Assembly (NCBI RefSeq): GCF_015712165.1 | Contig: NZ_JADPZX010000001.1 | Coordinates: 5,406,001 to 5,470,000, forward strand | Source: Streptomyces spinoverrucosus | GTDB lineage: Bacteria > Actinomycetota > Actinomycetes > Streptomycetales > Streptomycetaceae | Length of the DNA: 64,000 bases | Direction of reading: 5' to 3' | Shown: positions 8,571 to 16,410 of the stretch, piece by piece | Layout: each line of letters opens with the position of its first letter | Position numbering within the stretch: the first letter of the stretch is position 1 | Program-made: the position numbers and the translations under genes | The notes under the pieces: generated by a model | Seen by the model: the letters and a program-made list of their open reading frames with translations, nothing else | Databases searched by the model: none | What the model was told of the DNA's origin: nothing

Positions 8571-9827
8571 ATGAGTCGGACACCGACGGTCCCGGAGCGC
8601 GATCGCCGCAGCACCCACCACGCGACCTCGCCTCCGGCCGTCTTCTGGCGCTACTGGGCCGCTGCCACCGTCAGCAACGCGGGCACCGCCGTCACCGCCC
8701 TCGCTCTCCCCCTGGTCGCCCTCACAGTCCTCGACGCCACCGCGCTCCAGGCCGCCCTGCTCGCCGCCGCCGGACAGATCTCCTGGCTGCTGCTCAGCCT
8801 CCCGGCCGGAGTGATCGCCCAGCGCGTCCCGCTCCGCCGCCTCCAGGTCACCCTCGATCTCGTACGGCTCGCCGCCGTCGGATCCCTCCCGCTCGCCTGG
8901 TGGCTCGACCGGCTCACCTACCCGCACCTGTTGCTCGCCGCTCTGGTCACCGGCGCCGCGACCGTACTCTTCGACATCGGCAACTCGACCTTTCTGCCCG
9001 CCATCGTCCCGAACCGGCAGCTCGCCGCCCGCAACAGCCTGATGTCCGGCACGCACGCCGTCACCGAGACCGCAGGGCCCTCCGGGGGCGGCCTCCTCGT
9101 GCACGCCGCGGGCCCGGTCGGCGCGCTCCTCGTGGACGCCGCCAGCTACCTGCTCTCAGCCGTGCTGCTGCGTACCCTCCCCGAGCGTCGCCCCGCCGCC
9201 CGCACCGGCGACGGCGCCCTCCGGCTGATCCGCGAGGGCTGGACGTACGTGACGCGGCACCCGGTGATGCTGCCCTGCATGCTCTGGGCCACCGCCACCA
9301 ACTTCGTCTGTGCGGCCCTGGTCGCCCTCACGCCCCTCTACCTGGTCCGTGAGGCCGGACTGACGCCCGTACAACTCGGGCTGGTGCTCGCCATGGACGG
9401 AGTCGGCGCGCTCGCCGGATCCGTCGTGGCGGTCCGACTGACCCGGCGGTTCGGCACCGCCCGGGGGCTCGTCGGGACCGCGCTGGCCGGCGGTGCCGCG
9501 GCCCTGCTGGCCCCGCTGACCACCTCCGCGGCCGACGCGTACTGGTTCGCCCTGGGCAACGCCGGCTTCGCGTTCGGCGTCGTCATCGGCTCGATCACCA
9601 CCCGCACCCACCGCCAGACCGAGTCCCCGCCCGAGTTCCTCTCCCGTGTCATGGCCACCGTCCGCTTCGTCTCCTGGGGCGCCCAGCCGCTCGGCGCCCT
9701 CACCGCCGGCCTGCTCGCCACATACGCGGGGACGCACGCGGCTCTGTGGACGGTGTGCGCGGCCGCGCTCCTGCCGCCGCTGTACCTGCTCACGGTCCCG
9801 GTGGGCCGCCGCCGGGACTTGACCTGA
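8571..9827 (+). CDS. MFS transporter (drug-efflux type)
   Basis: A 418-residue, about twelve-segment MFS protein of the MefE/enterobactin-exporter-like group (FWRYWAAATVSNAGTAVTALALPL, LLLSLPAGVIAQRVPLRRL, NSLMSGTHAVTETAGPSGGGLL). Such carriers export macrolides, siderophores or other lipophilic compounds. It is transcribed away from the HxlR-peroxiredoxin gene across the operator at 8497-8539, so it is probably repressed by that protein and induced by a redox-active or electrophilic compound. Confidence 0.85.
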   Translation: MSRTPTVPERDRRSTHHATSPPAVFWRYWAAATVSNAGTAVTALALPLVALTVLDATALQAALLAAAGQISWLLLSLPAGVIAQRVPLRRLQVTLDLVRLAAVGSLPLAWWLDRLTYPHLLLAALVTGAATVLFDIGNSTFLPAIVPNRQLAARNSLMSGTHAVTETAGPSGGGLLVHAAGPVGALLVDAASYLLSAVLLRTLPERRPAARTGDGALRLIREGWTYVTRHPVMLPCMLWATATNFVCAALVALTPLYLVREAGLTPVQLGLVLAMDGVGALAGSVVAVRLTRRFGTARGLVGTALAGGAAALLAPLTTSAADAYWFALGNAGFAFGVVIGSITTRTHRQTESPPEFLSRVMATVRFVSWGAQPLGALTAGLLATYAGTHAALWTVCAAALLPPLYLLTVPVGRRRDLT

Positions 9828-9835
9828 GTCGCCTC

Positions 9836-9864
9836 TTGTCAACTTTCCTCCCGCGAGTTATATA
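9836..9864 (+). promoter_or_regulatory. Vegetative-type promoter of the hsp20 gene
   Basis: TTGTCA (9836-9841) and TATATA (9859-9864) are separated by exactly 17 bp and lie about 50 bp before the hsp20 start. This is an unusually good sigma-70/HrdB consensus for Streptomyces. I see no HAIR motif or clear RheA-type inverted repeat next to it. Confidence 0.7.
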
Positions 9865-9915
9865 GAAAGCCGTAGGGCATCGCACCCAGCCCCGTCACGA
9901 AAGGAGTGACCCGTG

Positions 9916-10335
9916 ATGCTCATGCGCACCGACCCGTTCCGCGAATTCGACCGACTCGCGCAGCAGGTCTTCGGCCCCACCCGTCCGGCCGTGATGCCGA
10001 TGGACGCCTACCGAGCGGGGGACGACTTCATCGTCCACTTCGACCTCCCCGGCATCGACCCGGAGTCGATCGAGCTGGACGTCGAACGCAACGTCCTCAA
10101 CGTCCGTGCCGAGCGCCGCAACCCGGCCCCCGAGGGCGCGGAGATGATCGTCGCCGAACGTTCCACGGGTACCTTCACCCGCCAGCTGTTCCTCGGCGAA
10201 ACCCTCGACACGGACCGCATCGACGCCTCGTACGAGGCGGGCGTCCTCACGCTGCGCATCCCCGTGGCGGAGGCGGCCAAGCCGCGCCGCATCCAGATCA
10301 CCGGCGGCGACAGCCGCAGGCAGATCAGCGGCTGA
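9916..10335 (+). CDS. Hsp20/alpha-crystallin small heat-shock protein
   Basis: A 139-residue small chaperone that binds unfolding proteins without ATP. The alpha-crystallin domain spans residues 35-125 and ends with the A-x-x-x-G-V-L-x-L signature ([16 protein letters not shown]). A short tail lacks an obvious IxI motif. AAGGAG precedes both a GTG at 9913 and the chosen ATG at 9916. It has its own strong promoter and is followed by a hairpin, so it may be monocistronic or lightly coupled to the DUF2267 gene. Confidence 0.9.
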   Translation: MLMRTDPFREFDRLAQQVFGPTRPAVMPMDAYRAGDDFIVHFDLPGIDPESIELDVERNVLNVRAERRNPAPEGAEMIVAERSTGTFTRQLFLGETLDTDRIDASYEAGVLTLRIPVAEAAKPRRIQITGGDSRRQISG

Positions 10336-10378
10336 GCGCTGCCGCCGAGCCCGGCAGCCGAACTCAGTTGTCGACGAG

Positions 10379-10420
10379 AAGCGTCCCGCAGGCCCGCACA
10401 CCGCCGCCCGCGGGACGCGT
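10379..10420 (+). terminator. Stem-loop between hsp20 and the DUF2267 gene
   Basis: GCGTCCCGC (10381-10389) pairs with GCGGGACGC (10410-10418) around a 20-base loop. It could attenuate read-through from hsp20. There is no U-run, as is usual in Streptomyces. Confidence 0.45.
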
Positions 10421-10456
10421 TCCCTTGCCCTTCGGACCAGGAGGAGAGGTCGCACG

Positions 10457-10897
10457 ATGACCGCACCGACGATGCCCGCACCCCACCGCACCGGTACGAC
10501 GACCTGGGCGGACCTGATCACCGCCGTACAGGAAGCGGGCCAGTACCCGACGAGAGCGGAAGCGGAACGTATCACCCGCATCGTCCTCTCCGCCCTCGGC
10601 GGCCACGTCACGGGCGACGAACGAGTGGCCCTGGCCCAGGCTCTCCCCGAAGAGGCGGCGAGAGTCGTCGCCTCCCAGATCCCGGCCACCCGCCCCCTGA
10701 CGGCCTCGGAATTCGTCGACTCGGTGGCCGTCCGCACCGAGGGCGCCACCCCGGCAACGGCCCGCTGGGACGTCAGCTCGGTCCTCAGCACGCTCCCGCA
10801 GCTGGTGGGTGACGACCTGATCGCCCGGGTCATCGCCCAACTCCCCCCGGGCTACGCCCTGCTGTTCGGCCGAGCTGACCTGAACCCGGCGTCGTAG
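10457..10897 (+). CDS. DUF2267 domain protein
   Basis: A 146-residue soluble helical protein with the DUF2267 pattern: TWADLITAVQEAGQYPTRAEAERITRIVLSALGGHVT, then a second repeat SEFVDSVAVRTE. It is well started by AGGAGGAGAGG. DUF2267 proteins often accompany stress proteins such as Hsp20 and universal-stress proteins, as here. Biochemical role unknown. Confidence 0.82.
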   Translation: MTAPTMPAPHRTGTTTWADLITAVQEAGQYPTRAEAERITRIVLSALGGHVTGDERVALAQALPEEAARVVASQIPATRPLTASEFVDSVAVRTEGATPATARWDVSSVLSTLPQLVGDDLIARVIAQLPPGYALLFGRADLNPAS

Positions 10898-10907
10898 ACG
10901 CCCATGG

Positions 10908-10944
10908 GGCCACCGCCGTCCCCTCCGCAGGGTCGGCGGTGGCC
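10908..10944. terminator. Bidirectional terminator
   Basis: GGCCACCGCCG (10908-10918) and CGGCGGTGGCC (10934-10944) form an 11 bp perfect stem around a 15-base loop, placed between the convergent DUF2267 and SDR genes. It ends two bases before the SDR stop codon. Confidence 0.8.
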
Positions 10945-10945
10945 G

Positions 10946-11731
10946 TCAGTCGACCACCTGGCCGCACGTCACATTGGGGACCGCTCCGGTCACGGCGGCG
11001 GCGTGGTCCGAGGCCATGAGCGCGGCGACGTTGCCGACGTCGTCGAGCGCGGGCAGCCGTTTCAGCAGCGTCATGTCCGTCAGACCGGCGATGAACTCGT
11101 CACGCGTGGTGCCGGTGCCGACGGCGTGCTTGTCCAGCACTTCCTCTATCGACTCCACCGACCCGGCCGAGCGCAGACAGATCACGCGCACACCGCTGGG
11201 CCCGAGCTCCGCGGCCAGCGTGCGGGAGAAGCCCTCCAGCGCGGCGCAGGTCACGCCGAAGCCGCCGACGAGGGGGAAGGGAATCCGGGACGGCGACGCC
11301 GTGATCATCATGATCACACCCGACCCGGCCTCGATCATGTGCGGTGCGACCGCCTTCGCGGTCAGGAACTGCGTTCTGGTCGCGATGGTGATCGGGCGGG
11401 CGAAGTCGTCGTAGGACATCTCGATGAGCGGGATGCCCTGCACCTCGTCCAGTCCGATCGCGTTGAACGAGACGTCGACTCGCCCGGCCTCCTTCACGAT
11501 CGCGGCGACACAGTCGTTGACGGACTGTTCGTCGAGCGCGTCGACCCGAGTGGTCACGGCCGTTGCTCCCGTGGCGGCGATCTCCCCCGCCACGGCCTGG
11601 AGTTTGGCCTCGGTGCGCCCGGCGAGGAAGACCCTGGCTCCCTCACGGGCGAAGGCGCGAGCGACCGCGCCGCCGATCGACCCACCGGCTCCGAAGATCA
11701 CGGCGTTCTTGTCTGTGAGCAACATGGGCAT
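10946..11731 (-). CDS. SDR-family protein lacking the catalytic Tyr and Lys
   Basis: A 261-residue Rossmann-fold protein with an intact nucleotide loop GAGGSIGGAVARAFA (residues 14-28) and FNAIG in place of NNAG. In the catalytic segment, the expected Y-x-x-x-K reads F158-G-V-T-C162, so both the proton-relay Tyr and the Lys are replaced. Ser146/148 remain. It may therefore be a non-enzymatic NAD(P)-binding protein or act by altered chemistry. The start at 11731 follows family length and has no strong ribosome site. Divergent from the cupin gene. Confidence 0.82.
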   Translation of the reverse strand: MPMLLTDKNAVIFGAGGSIGGAVARAFAREGARVFLAGRTEAKLQAVAGEIAATGATAVTTRVDALDEQSVNDCVAAIVKEAGRVDVSFNAIGLDEVQGIPLIEMSYDDFARPITIATRTQFLTAKAVAPHMIEAGSGVIMMITASPSRIPFPLVGGFGVTCAALEGFSRTLAAELGPSGVRVICLRSAGSVESIEEVLDKHAVGTGTTRDEFIAGLTDMTLLKRLPALDDVGNVAALMASDHAAAVTGAVPNVTCGQVVD

Positions 11732-11876
11732 CAGGGGTGGTGATGGTCGTGCGAAGCGGATGGAACCCCCCCGCGAATGGAGCACCTTTCCTCTCCGTCC
11801 ATCGTCCGCCGCGACGCGACGAGATCGCATCTCGAGTCGTAGCGTGGCGGTGTGGCCACGAATGGCGAGGTGGGCT

Positions 11877-12368
11877 ATGAGTGCACGCATCAAGGGCAAG
11901 ACACTGGTCGCCAGGGACGAGGGCGACAACGCCGACGGCGTCGTCGTCAAGCTGTACAGCGAGGAGACCGACGGGGCCATCTCGATCATCGAGCAGCTCT
12001 TCGAACCCGGCCTCCTGCTACCACCCCACATCCACCAGAACGACGTCTGGCTCTACATACTCGACGGGGAGATGCACGCCCGGGTCGGCGACGAGGTCGT
12101 CAGGGCCACAACCGGCTGCTGGGTCATGAAGCCGCGCGGGATCCCCCACACGATGTGGAACGCGAGTCCCGACCCGGCACGCCTCATGGAGGTGTACACA
12201 CCGGGCGGATTCGAGCTCTTCTTCAAGGACTTCGCAGACCGGTTGCGGCAAGGACCGGCCACGCTCGACGAGTTGAACCGCCTCGGCGAGCGGCACGGCA
12301 TCCGCTTCTTCGACGACTGGATTCCCGACCTCAAGGCGGCCTACGGCCTACGAGTCGTCGGCGAGTAG
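11877..12368 (+). CDS. Cupin-domain protein
   Basis: A 163-residue single-cupin protein. The first cupin motif is PPHIHQNDVWLYILDGEM (two His and a carboxamide or acid region) and the second is KPRGIPHTMWN, giving a plausible metal-binding pocket. A C-terminal helix pair follows (LDELNRLGERHGIRFFDDW). GAGG lies before the ATG. Function could be isomerase, dioxygenase or sugar-binding, and nothing narrows it. It is divergent from the SDR gene, so the pair may share a promoter region. Confidence 0.8.
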   Translation: MSARIKGKTLVARDEGDNADGVVVKLYSEETDGAISIIEQLFEPGLLLPPHIHQNDVWLYILDGEMHARVGDEVVRATTGCWVMKPRGIPHTMWNASPDPARLMEVYTPGGFELFFKDFADRLRQGPATLDELNRLGERHGIRFFDDWIPDLKAAYGLRVVGE

Positions 12369-12397
12369 CCTCCACACCCCGAAGATGCCGGTCCGCG

Positions 12398-12826
12398 CTA
12401 CAGATTGTCTCCCCAGCCTCCCTGAATCATCGTCTGGAAGGCCCACTTCCCGTCCCGCCTGATCAGGATGTCGGCGTACCGGAGCTGCTGGGAGTGGCCG
12501 TCCACGGTCATGGTCGAGTCCGTGAAGACCACGGCCATCGAGGCCGACAGGAACACGGGGGTTCGGGTGGACTCGAAGGTGATGTCCTGGCCTCCCTCGC
12601 CCATCACATGGGTCATGGTCGCGACGAACTGCTCCCGGTCCCACTGGGCCGATCGACCGTTGCCCGCGGAATCGTCGCTCACGAGGTTCAGCGGGAACAC
12701 CGCCATGTCGGCCATCCGCTCGACGTCACGCTTGCCACTCGCCGCGTCGTACTCCGCGAACCAGGCGTCCAGGCTCGCGCGGTCTTCCGGGGTGGGGGCG
12801 TATCCGGTGTCGGGCAGGAAGGTCAT
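12398..12826 (-). CDS. SnoaL/NTF2-like protein
   Basis: A 142-residue protein of the NTF2-like alpha/beta cone fold: DRASLDAWFAEYDAASGKRDVERMADM at the start and RRDGKWAFQTMIQGGW at the end. It is preceded by AAAGGAG. Such proteins are polyketide cyclases, isomerases or stress proteins; the alternative stand-alone limonene-hydrolase-like role cannot be excluded. Two similar 18 bp palindromes lie upstream (12885 and 12939). Confidence 0.78.
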   Translation of the reverse strand: MTFLPDTGYAPTPEDRASLDAWFAEYDAASGKRDVERMADMAVFPLNLVSDDSAGNGRSAQWDREQFVATMTHVMGEGGQDITFESTRTPVFLSASMAVVFTDSTMTVDGHSQQLRYADILIRRDGKWAFQTMIQGGWGDNL

Positions 12827-12884
12827 GCAGGCTCCTTTGGCGAGCGGTGGCGAGTCGAATCCCGGCAACCAGGCTAGTCCCAGG

Positions 12885-12902
12885 CTAGTCAAACTTGTCT
12901 AG
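12885..12902. promoter_or_regulatory. 18 bp palindromic operator candidate, copy 1
   Basis: CTAGTCAAACTTGTCTAG has arms CTAGTCAA and TTGTCTAG that match at 7 of 8 positions. It lies 59 bp upstream of the NTF2-like gene. A related palindrome lies 54 bp away at 12939. Size and symmetry suit a TetR or MarR dimer. No such regulator is encoded next to it. Confidence 0.55.
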
Positions 12903-12938
12903 CTGTCGTGGCAAGAGAGTGTATGCCCCACCCCGGCG

Positions 12939-12956
12939 CTAATAAAACTTGATTAG
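12939..12956. promoter_or_regulatory. 18 bp palindromic operator candidate, copy 2
   Basis: CTAATAAAACTTGATTAG shares CTA, the central AAACTTG and terminal TAG with the copy at 12885, including length and phase. It lies about 80 bp before the DUF2182 gene, so the pair could control both divergent genes. Confidence 0.55.
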
Positions 12957-13038
12957 TGCAACGTGAGCTGCGGTTGCGGGCCCGGAGTCGTCGACCAGGC
13001 TTGGTGGAGAGGGACGGACTCGACGAACGGAGAAGCCG

Positions 13039-13767
13039 ATGGAGCTTCCGCACAGGGTCGAGCAGACGAGACGCAGGCTTCTCGGGAAGCAGGCTCCCGG
13101 CCCCGCGGCCATGACGGACGCCAGGAATCCCGCGACAACCGCCGCGCTGACGGCGACGCTGGGGCTCGCCGCCGCATCCTGGGTCGTCGCGGTCGGGCAG
13201 ATGCAGGGAATGGACATGGGCGTGGCGACCCGGCTGGGCCCGTTCGCCGTCTTCATCGGCCTGTGGGTGGTGATGATGGCGGCGATGATGCTGCCGGGCG
13301 CGGTCCCGGCGGTGGTGAGACGCGCTCACGCGGGCGGTCGGGTACGTGACGTGCTGCTGTTCGTCGGGTCGTACCTCGCCGTCTGGACCCTCGTGGGCCT
13401 CGCCGTGTACGCGCTGTACCGGCCGCACGGGTCCTACGCCGCCGGCGCGGTGGTGATCGCGGCGGGCGTCTACGAGTTCACGCCGCTCAAGCGGTACTGC
13501 CGCCGGCGCTGTCGTGAGAGCGCGGGCCCCGGATTCGAGTACGGGCTCTACTGCGTCGGCTCCAGCATCGGGCTGATGCTGATCCTGGTGGCGCTCAGCC
13601 TCATGAGCGTCGTCTGGATGTCCTTGATCGCCGCCCTCGTCCTCGCCCAGAAGCTGCTGCCCCCGAGAGCCGCCGTCGATGTGCCGCTGGCGCTGGCGAT
13701 CGTCGGACTCGGAATCCTGATCGTCGTCGCGCCGTCGACGGTGCCCGGAGCCACCCCGCCGATGTGA
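13039..13767 (+). CDS. DUF2182 integral membrane protein
   Basis: A 242-residue multi-pass protein with the DUF2182 hallmarks MQGMDMG, VVMMAAMMLPG and YEFTPLKRYCRRRCR, the latter carrying conserved cysteines that led the family to be called predicted metal-binding. GGAG precedes the ATG at 13039, and an internal ATG at 13111 lacks a ribosome site. In actinobacteria this family often pairs with DUF1326 proteins, which are absent here. It may be transcribed with the DUF899 gene downstream. Confidence 0.8.
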   Translation: MELPHRVEQTRRRLLGKQAPGPAAMTDARNPATTAALTATLGLAAASWVVAVGQMQGMDMGVATRLGPFAVFIGLWVVMMAAMMLPGAVPAVVRRAHAGGRVRDVLLFVGSYLAVWTLVGLAVYALYRPHGSYAAGAVVIAAGVYEFTPLKRYCRRRCRESAGPGFEYGLYCVGSSIGLMLILVALSLMSVVWMSLIAALVLAQKLLPPRAAVDVPLALAIVGLGILIVVAPSTVPGATPPM

Positions 13768-13784
13768 GGCGGGCACGGCCGGCA

Positions 13785-13850
13785 CAGGCAAAGGACAAGC
13801 AGGTCGCAGGCAAAGGACAAGCAGGTCGCAGGCCAAGGACAAGCAGGTGA
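13785..13850 (+). repeat. Three tandem 22 bp repeats in the DUF2182-DUF899 spacer
   Basis: Units begin at 13785, 13807 and 13829, each built on AGGCAAAGGACAAGCAGGT with one or two changes in the third. The last unit supplies the purine-rich leader (AGGTGAG) of the DUF899 start, so earlier copies are decoy-like duplicates of the ribosome-binding region. Confidence 0.8.
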
Positions 13851-13856
13851 GAAACA

Positions 13857-14606
13857 ATGACCAAGCACAAGACCGGAACCCGCGAGGAGTGGCTCACCGC
13901 CCGCCTGGAGCTGCTCGACGCCGAGAAGGCGCTCACGCGACGCAGCGACGAACTGGCACGGCAGCGCCAGGAGTTGCCGTGGGTCCGCATCGACAAGGAG
14001 TACCGCTTCGACACCGACGAGGGCCCGGCGTCACTCGCCGACCTCTTCCGCGGCCGCTCACAGCTCCTCGTCTATCACTTCATGTTCGGGCCGGACTACG
14101 GGGCAGGGTGCCCGACCTGCTCGAACATCGCGGACGGCTTCAACGGCATCGGCGTCCACCTCGCCCACCACGACGTCACCCTCTGCGCCGTATCGCGGGC
14201 CCCGCTCGCGAAAGTGCAGGCGTACAAACGGCGGATGGGCTGGAGCTTCCCCTGGGCGTCCTCGTACGAAAGCGACTTCAACCACGACTTCCATGTGGCG
14301 CACACCGAGGAGGAGTGGCAGTCGGGAGCGGTGGAGTACAACTACCGCATGATGGATGTCGGCGCGTCGGAGATCGACACGGCGATGGCGGCGGACTCGG
14401 GGACGGACTGGGACACGTACCGGCGAGAAGGCCCCGGCATGAGCGCGTTCGCACGCGAGGACGACATCGTCTACCACACCTACTCCACGTACGAGCGCGG
14501 CCTGGACATCCTCTGGGGCATGTACCAGTGGCTCGACCGCGCCCCACTCGGCCGCAACGAGACCGGCCTCTGGTGGCGCCGCCACGACGAGTACGACAGC
14601 CGGTGA
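13857..14606 (+). CDS. DUF899 family thioredoxin-fold protein
   Basis: A 249-residue protein with typical DUF899 sequences: EEWLTARLELLDAEKALTRRSDELARQRQELPWV, FGPDYGAGCPTCSNIADGF with a C-x-x-C redox motif, and a late DIVYHTYSTYERGLDILWGMYQWLD. The C-x-x-C is at the thioredoxin active-site position, so a dithiol/disulfide role is likely, but no substrate is known. It is preceded by the 22 bp repeats. Confidence 0.85.
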   Translation: MTKHKTGTREEWLTARLELLDAEKALTRRSDELARQRQELPWVRIDKEYRFDTDEGPASLADLFRGRSQLLVYHFMFGPDYGAGCPTCSNIADGFNGIGVHLAHHDVTLCAVSRAPLAKVQAYKRRMGWSFPWASSYESDFNHDFHVAHTEEEWQSGAVEYNYRMMDVGASEIDTAMAADSGTDWDTYRREGPGMSAFAREDDIVYHTYSTYERGLDILWGMYQWLDRAPLGRNETGLWWRRHDEYDSR

Positions 14607-14631
14607 GGCACACAGCGCTCGTCGTCCCGTC

Positions 14632-14667
14632 GTCCCGCCCCCTGACCGGCCGGTCAGGGGGCGGGAC
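14632..14667. terminator. 36 bp perfect palindrome, bidirectional terminator
   Basis: Both 18-base arms are exactly complementary with no loop bases (left arm 14632-14649, centre CCGGCCGG). Placed between convergent genes, it should form a very stable hairpin in either transcript. A second palindrome follows directly. Confidence 0.8.
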
Positions 14668-14668
14668 C

Positions 14669-14686
14669 CCTGACCGGCCGGTCAGG
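14669..14686. repeat. 18 bp palindrome repeating the core of the terminator
   Basis: CCTGACCGGCCGGTCAGG is a perfect palindrome equal to the core of the 36 bp palindrome just before it. Its right arm contains the stop codon of the minus-strand secreted-protein gene (14682-14684). Confidence 0.7.
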
Positions 14687-15938
14687 AGGCCGGGCAGGCG
14701 TCCGGTCCGCCCTCGGCGAAGGCGGTCTTGGTGCAGTAGGTGACGGTCGGGTAGTACGCGTCCATGACCGTCGCCGGGTCCTGGCCGGACGGGACGTCCT
14801 GGACGGCGTGGGCGAAGTCCCGCGCCGGGAGCATGTTCCGGAAGAGGAGCACGCTGTTGACGTTGGTGGGTCCCCAGTCGATCCAGGTCACTCCGTTGTC
14901 CTCGGTCGCGTTGGCGGGGCGGTCCTGCTTGGTGGAGACCACGTAGGTGTAGCGCCGGTCCTTGTCGAGCGCCGTCTGGAAGTCGGCGGCGCAGGAGCTG
15001 GCCGGGTAGGGAAGCTGCCACTGGTTCTGGCAGATCGACCAGTACCTGAGCTGGGTCTTGTCGAGTACCGACTGACCTTCACCGGTGTTGGGGAAGGTGG
15101 GCGCCTGACCGCGGATGACGGCGATACGGCCCGACTCGTGGGCGAGCGGACTGCACAGGTACTTGTTGTACGGGTTGGGGAACAGGCCGCCGACCTTGTT
15201 GGGGATCGCGAATCCCGGGGCCTCGACGGTGGATTCCCCGCAGCCCTCGAATCCTCCGGGCGGCGCGTTGTCCTTCACCAACTCCCTGAGCTCCTCCGCC
15301 ACCGGCCCGTCGGGCCCCTGGGCCGCCCCAGCCCGGGAACACGTCGGAATGGCGCTGGGGTTGCTGCCCTCACGCTGTCTCGACAGGGCGGGCAGTGGGA
15401 CGCCGCCCGTCGGGTCGGACGCCTCGGCCGGTACGTAGATCCTCAGCACCAGCCACCCCAAGCCGGACGCGGCGCTGTCCTTGGTGGCGGCGAGCGTGTT
15501 GTCGCCGGCGCCGACCGCGGCACCCGGCTGCACCGTGACCCGATAGCGGTGCTGGTCGGGGTTGGTGCCCGCGTCCGGCACGGCGAACGGGTTCTTGCTC
15601 CCACGACTCGGCGCGATCTCGTAGTCGGCGAGCGAATCGATGGGCGACCCCTTGGCGTCGTACACCGTCAGCGAAGTGAACCGGGCAGACGGATACGTCC
15701 CGTCCACCACCAGGCGCTCACCCTCGCCGACCCGGTAGGGCATCATCCAGTACGTCGCGTTCGTCTCGGGAAAGGCGATGTTCAGCCTGCTCGGTCTGAC
15801 GACGCCCGGCCATGCGCAGCGGACCTCCTGCGCAGCCGCATCCTCGGCCGGAGCGGGGACGGCGACACCGGCCGGCACGGCCAGGATGCCCACCAACGCC
15901 AGAGCAGAAGCCTTCAGAGTCCGCCAAGAGGCACGCAT
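14682..15938 (-). CDS. Secreted protein of unknown function, DUF1214/DUF1254-like features
   Basis: A 418-residue protein with a Sec-type signal (MRASWRTLKASALALVGILAVPAGVAV). The mature part begins near a Cys-Trp segment and has ATYWMMPYRVGEGERLVVDG, SARFTSLTVYD and YRVTVQPG, resembling the beta-rich domains of DUF1214/DUF1254 proteins, then about eight further cysteines, suggesting disulfides outside the cell. The catalytic or binding role cannot be read. It stands alone, with a palindromic terminator at its 3' end. Confidence 0.65.
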   Translation of the reverse strand: MRASWRTLKASALALVGILAVPAGVAVPAPAEDAAAQEVRCAWPGVVRPSRLNIAFPETNATYWMMPYRVGEGERLVVDGTYPSARFTSLTVYDAKGSPIDSLADYEIAPSRGSKNPFAVPDAGTNPDQHRYRVTVQPGAAVGAGDNTLAATKDSAASGLGWLVLRIYVPAEASDPTGGVPLPALSRQREGSNPSAIPTCSRAGAAQGPDGPVAEELRELVKDNAPPGGFEGCGESTVEAPGFAIPNKVGGLFPNPYNKYLCSPLAHESGRIAVIRGQAPTFPNTGEGQSVLDKTQLRYWSICQNQWQLPYPASSCAADFQTALDKDRRYTYVVSTKQDRPANATEDNGVTWIDWGPTNVNSVLLFRNMLPARDFAHAVQDVPSGQDPATVMDAYYPTVTYCTKTAFAEGGPDACPAS

Positions 15939-16160
15939 GAACCCCTCCAGCGCATATCGGGAGTGGCGGAAGACGCGCCCCTACACCCGCTGCCGGAATC
16001 GCGCGGATGCAATGAGCGCACAGGGGCGAGCCCACCCAACGGACGCTGCAGCCGCACCCGCCCGAAACTCAACCCCCACCAGCAGTCTCACCCCACCCGT
16101 CACACCGCGCAACGCGGACCTCGGGTTACGACCGCTCGGAGCCACCCACCACCAACGCAC

Positions 16161-16410
16161 CGCCACCCGCTAAACGATCCTGGTGCGCCCCGACTTGCTG
16201 GTGCGCCCTCCCTCTCAACCCTGCCACCCGCTAAACCATCCCGGCGTGCCCCGAATTGCTGGTGCGCCCCACCCTCACTCCCGCCACCCGCCAATCCACC
16301 GTGGCGTGTCCCGAATTGCTGGTGCGCCCCACCCTCACTCCCGCCACCCGCCAATCCACCGCCGCGTGCCCCGAATTGCTGGTGCGCCCCACCCTCACTC
16401 CCGCCACCCG
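16161..16410. repeat. 60 bp tandem repeats (about four units)
   Basis: CCGAATTGCTGGTGCGCC recurs with an exact 60 bp period: the CCGAATTGCT core lies at 16251, 16311 and 16371, with a diverged first copy near 16190. Copies two to four differ by only a few bases. The minus strand is open through the array and would encode a 20-residue periodic Gly-rich peptide, but it has no start signal and I treat it as non-coding. Together with the flanks it fills most of the gene-free interval 15939-16761. Confidence 0.85.
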
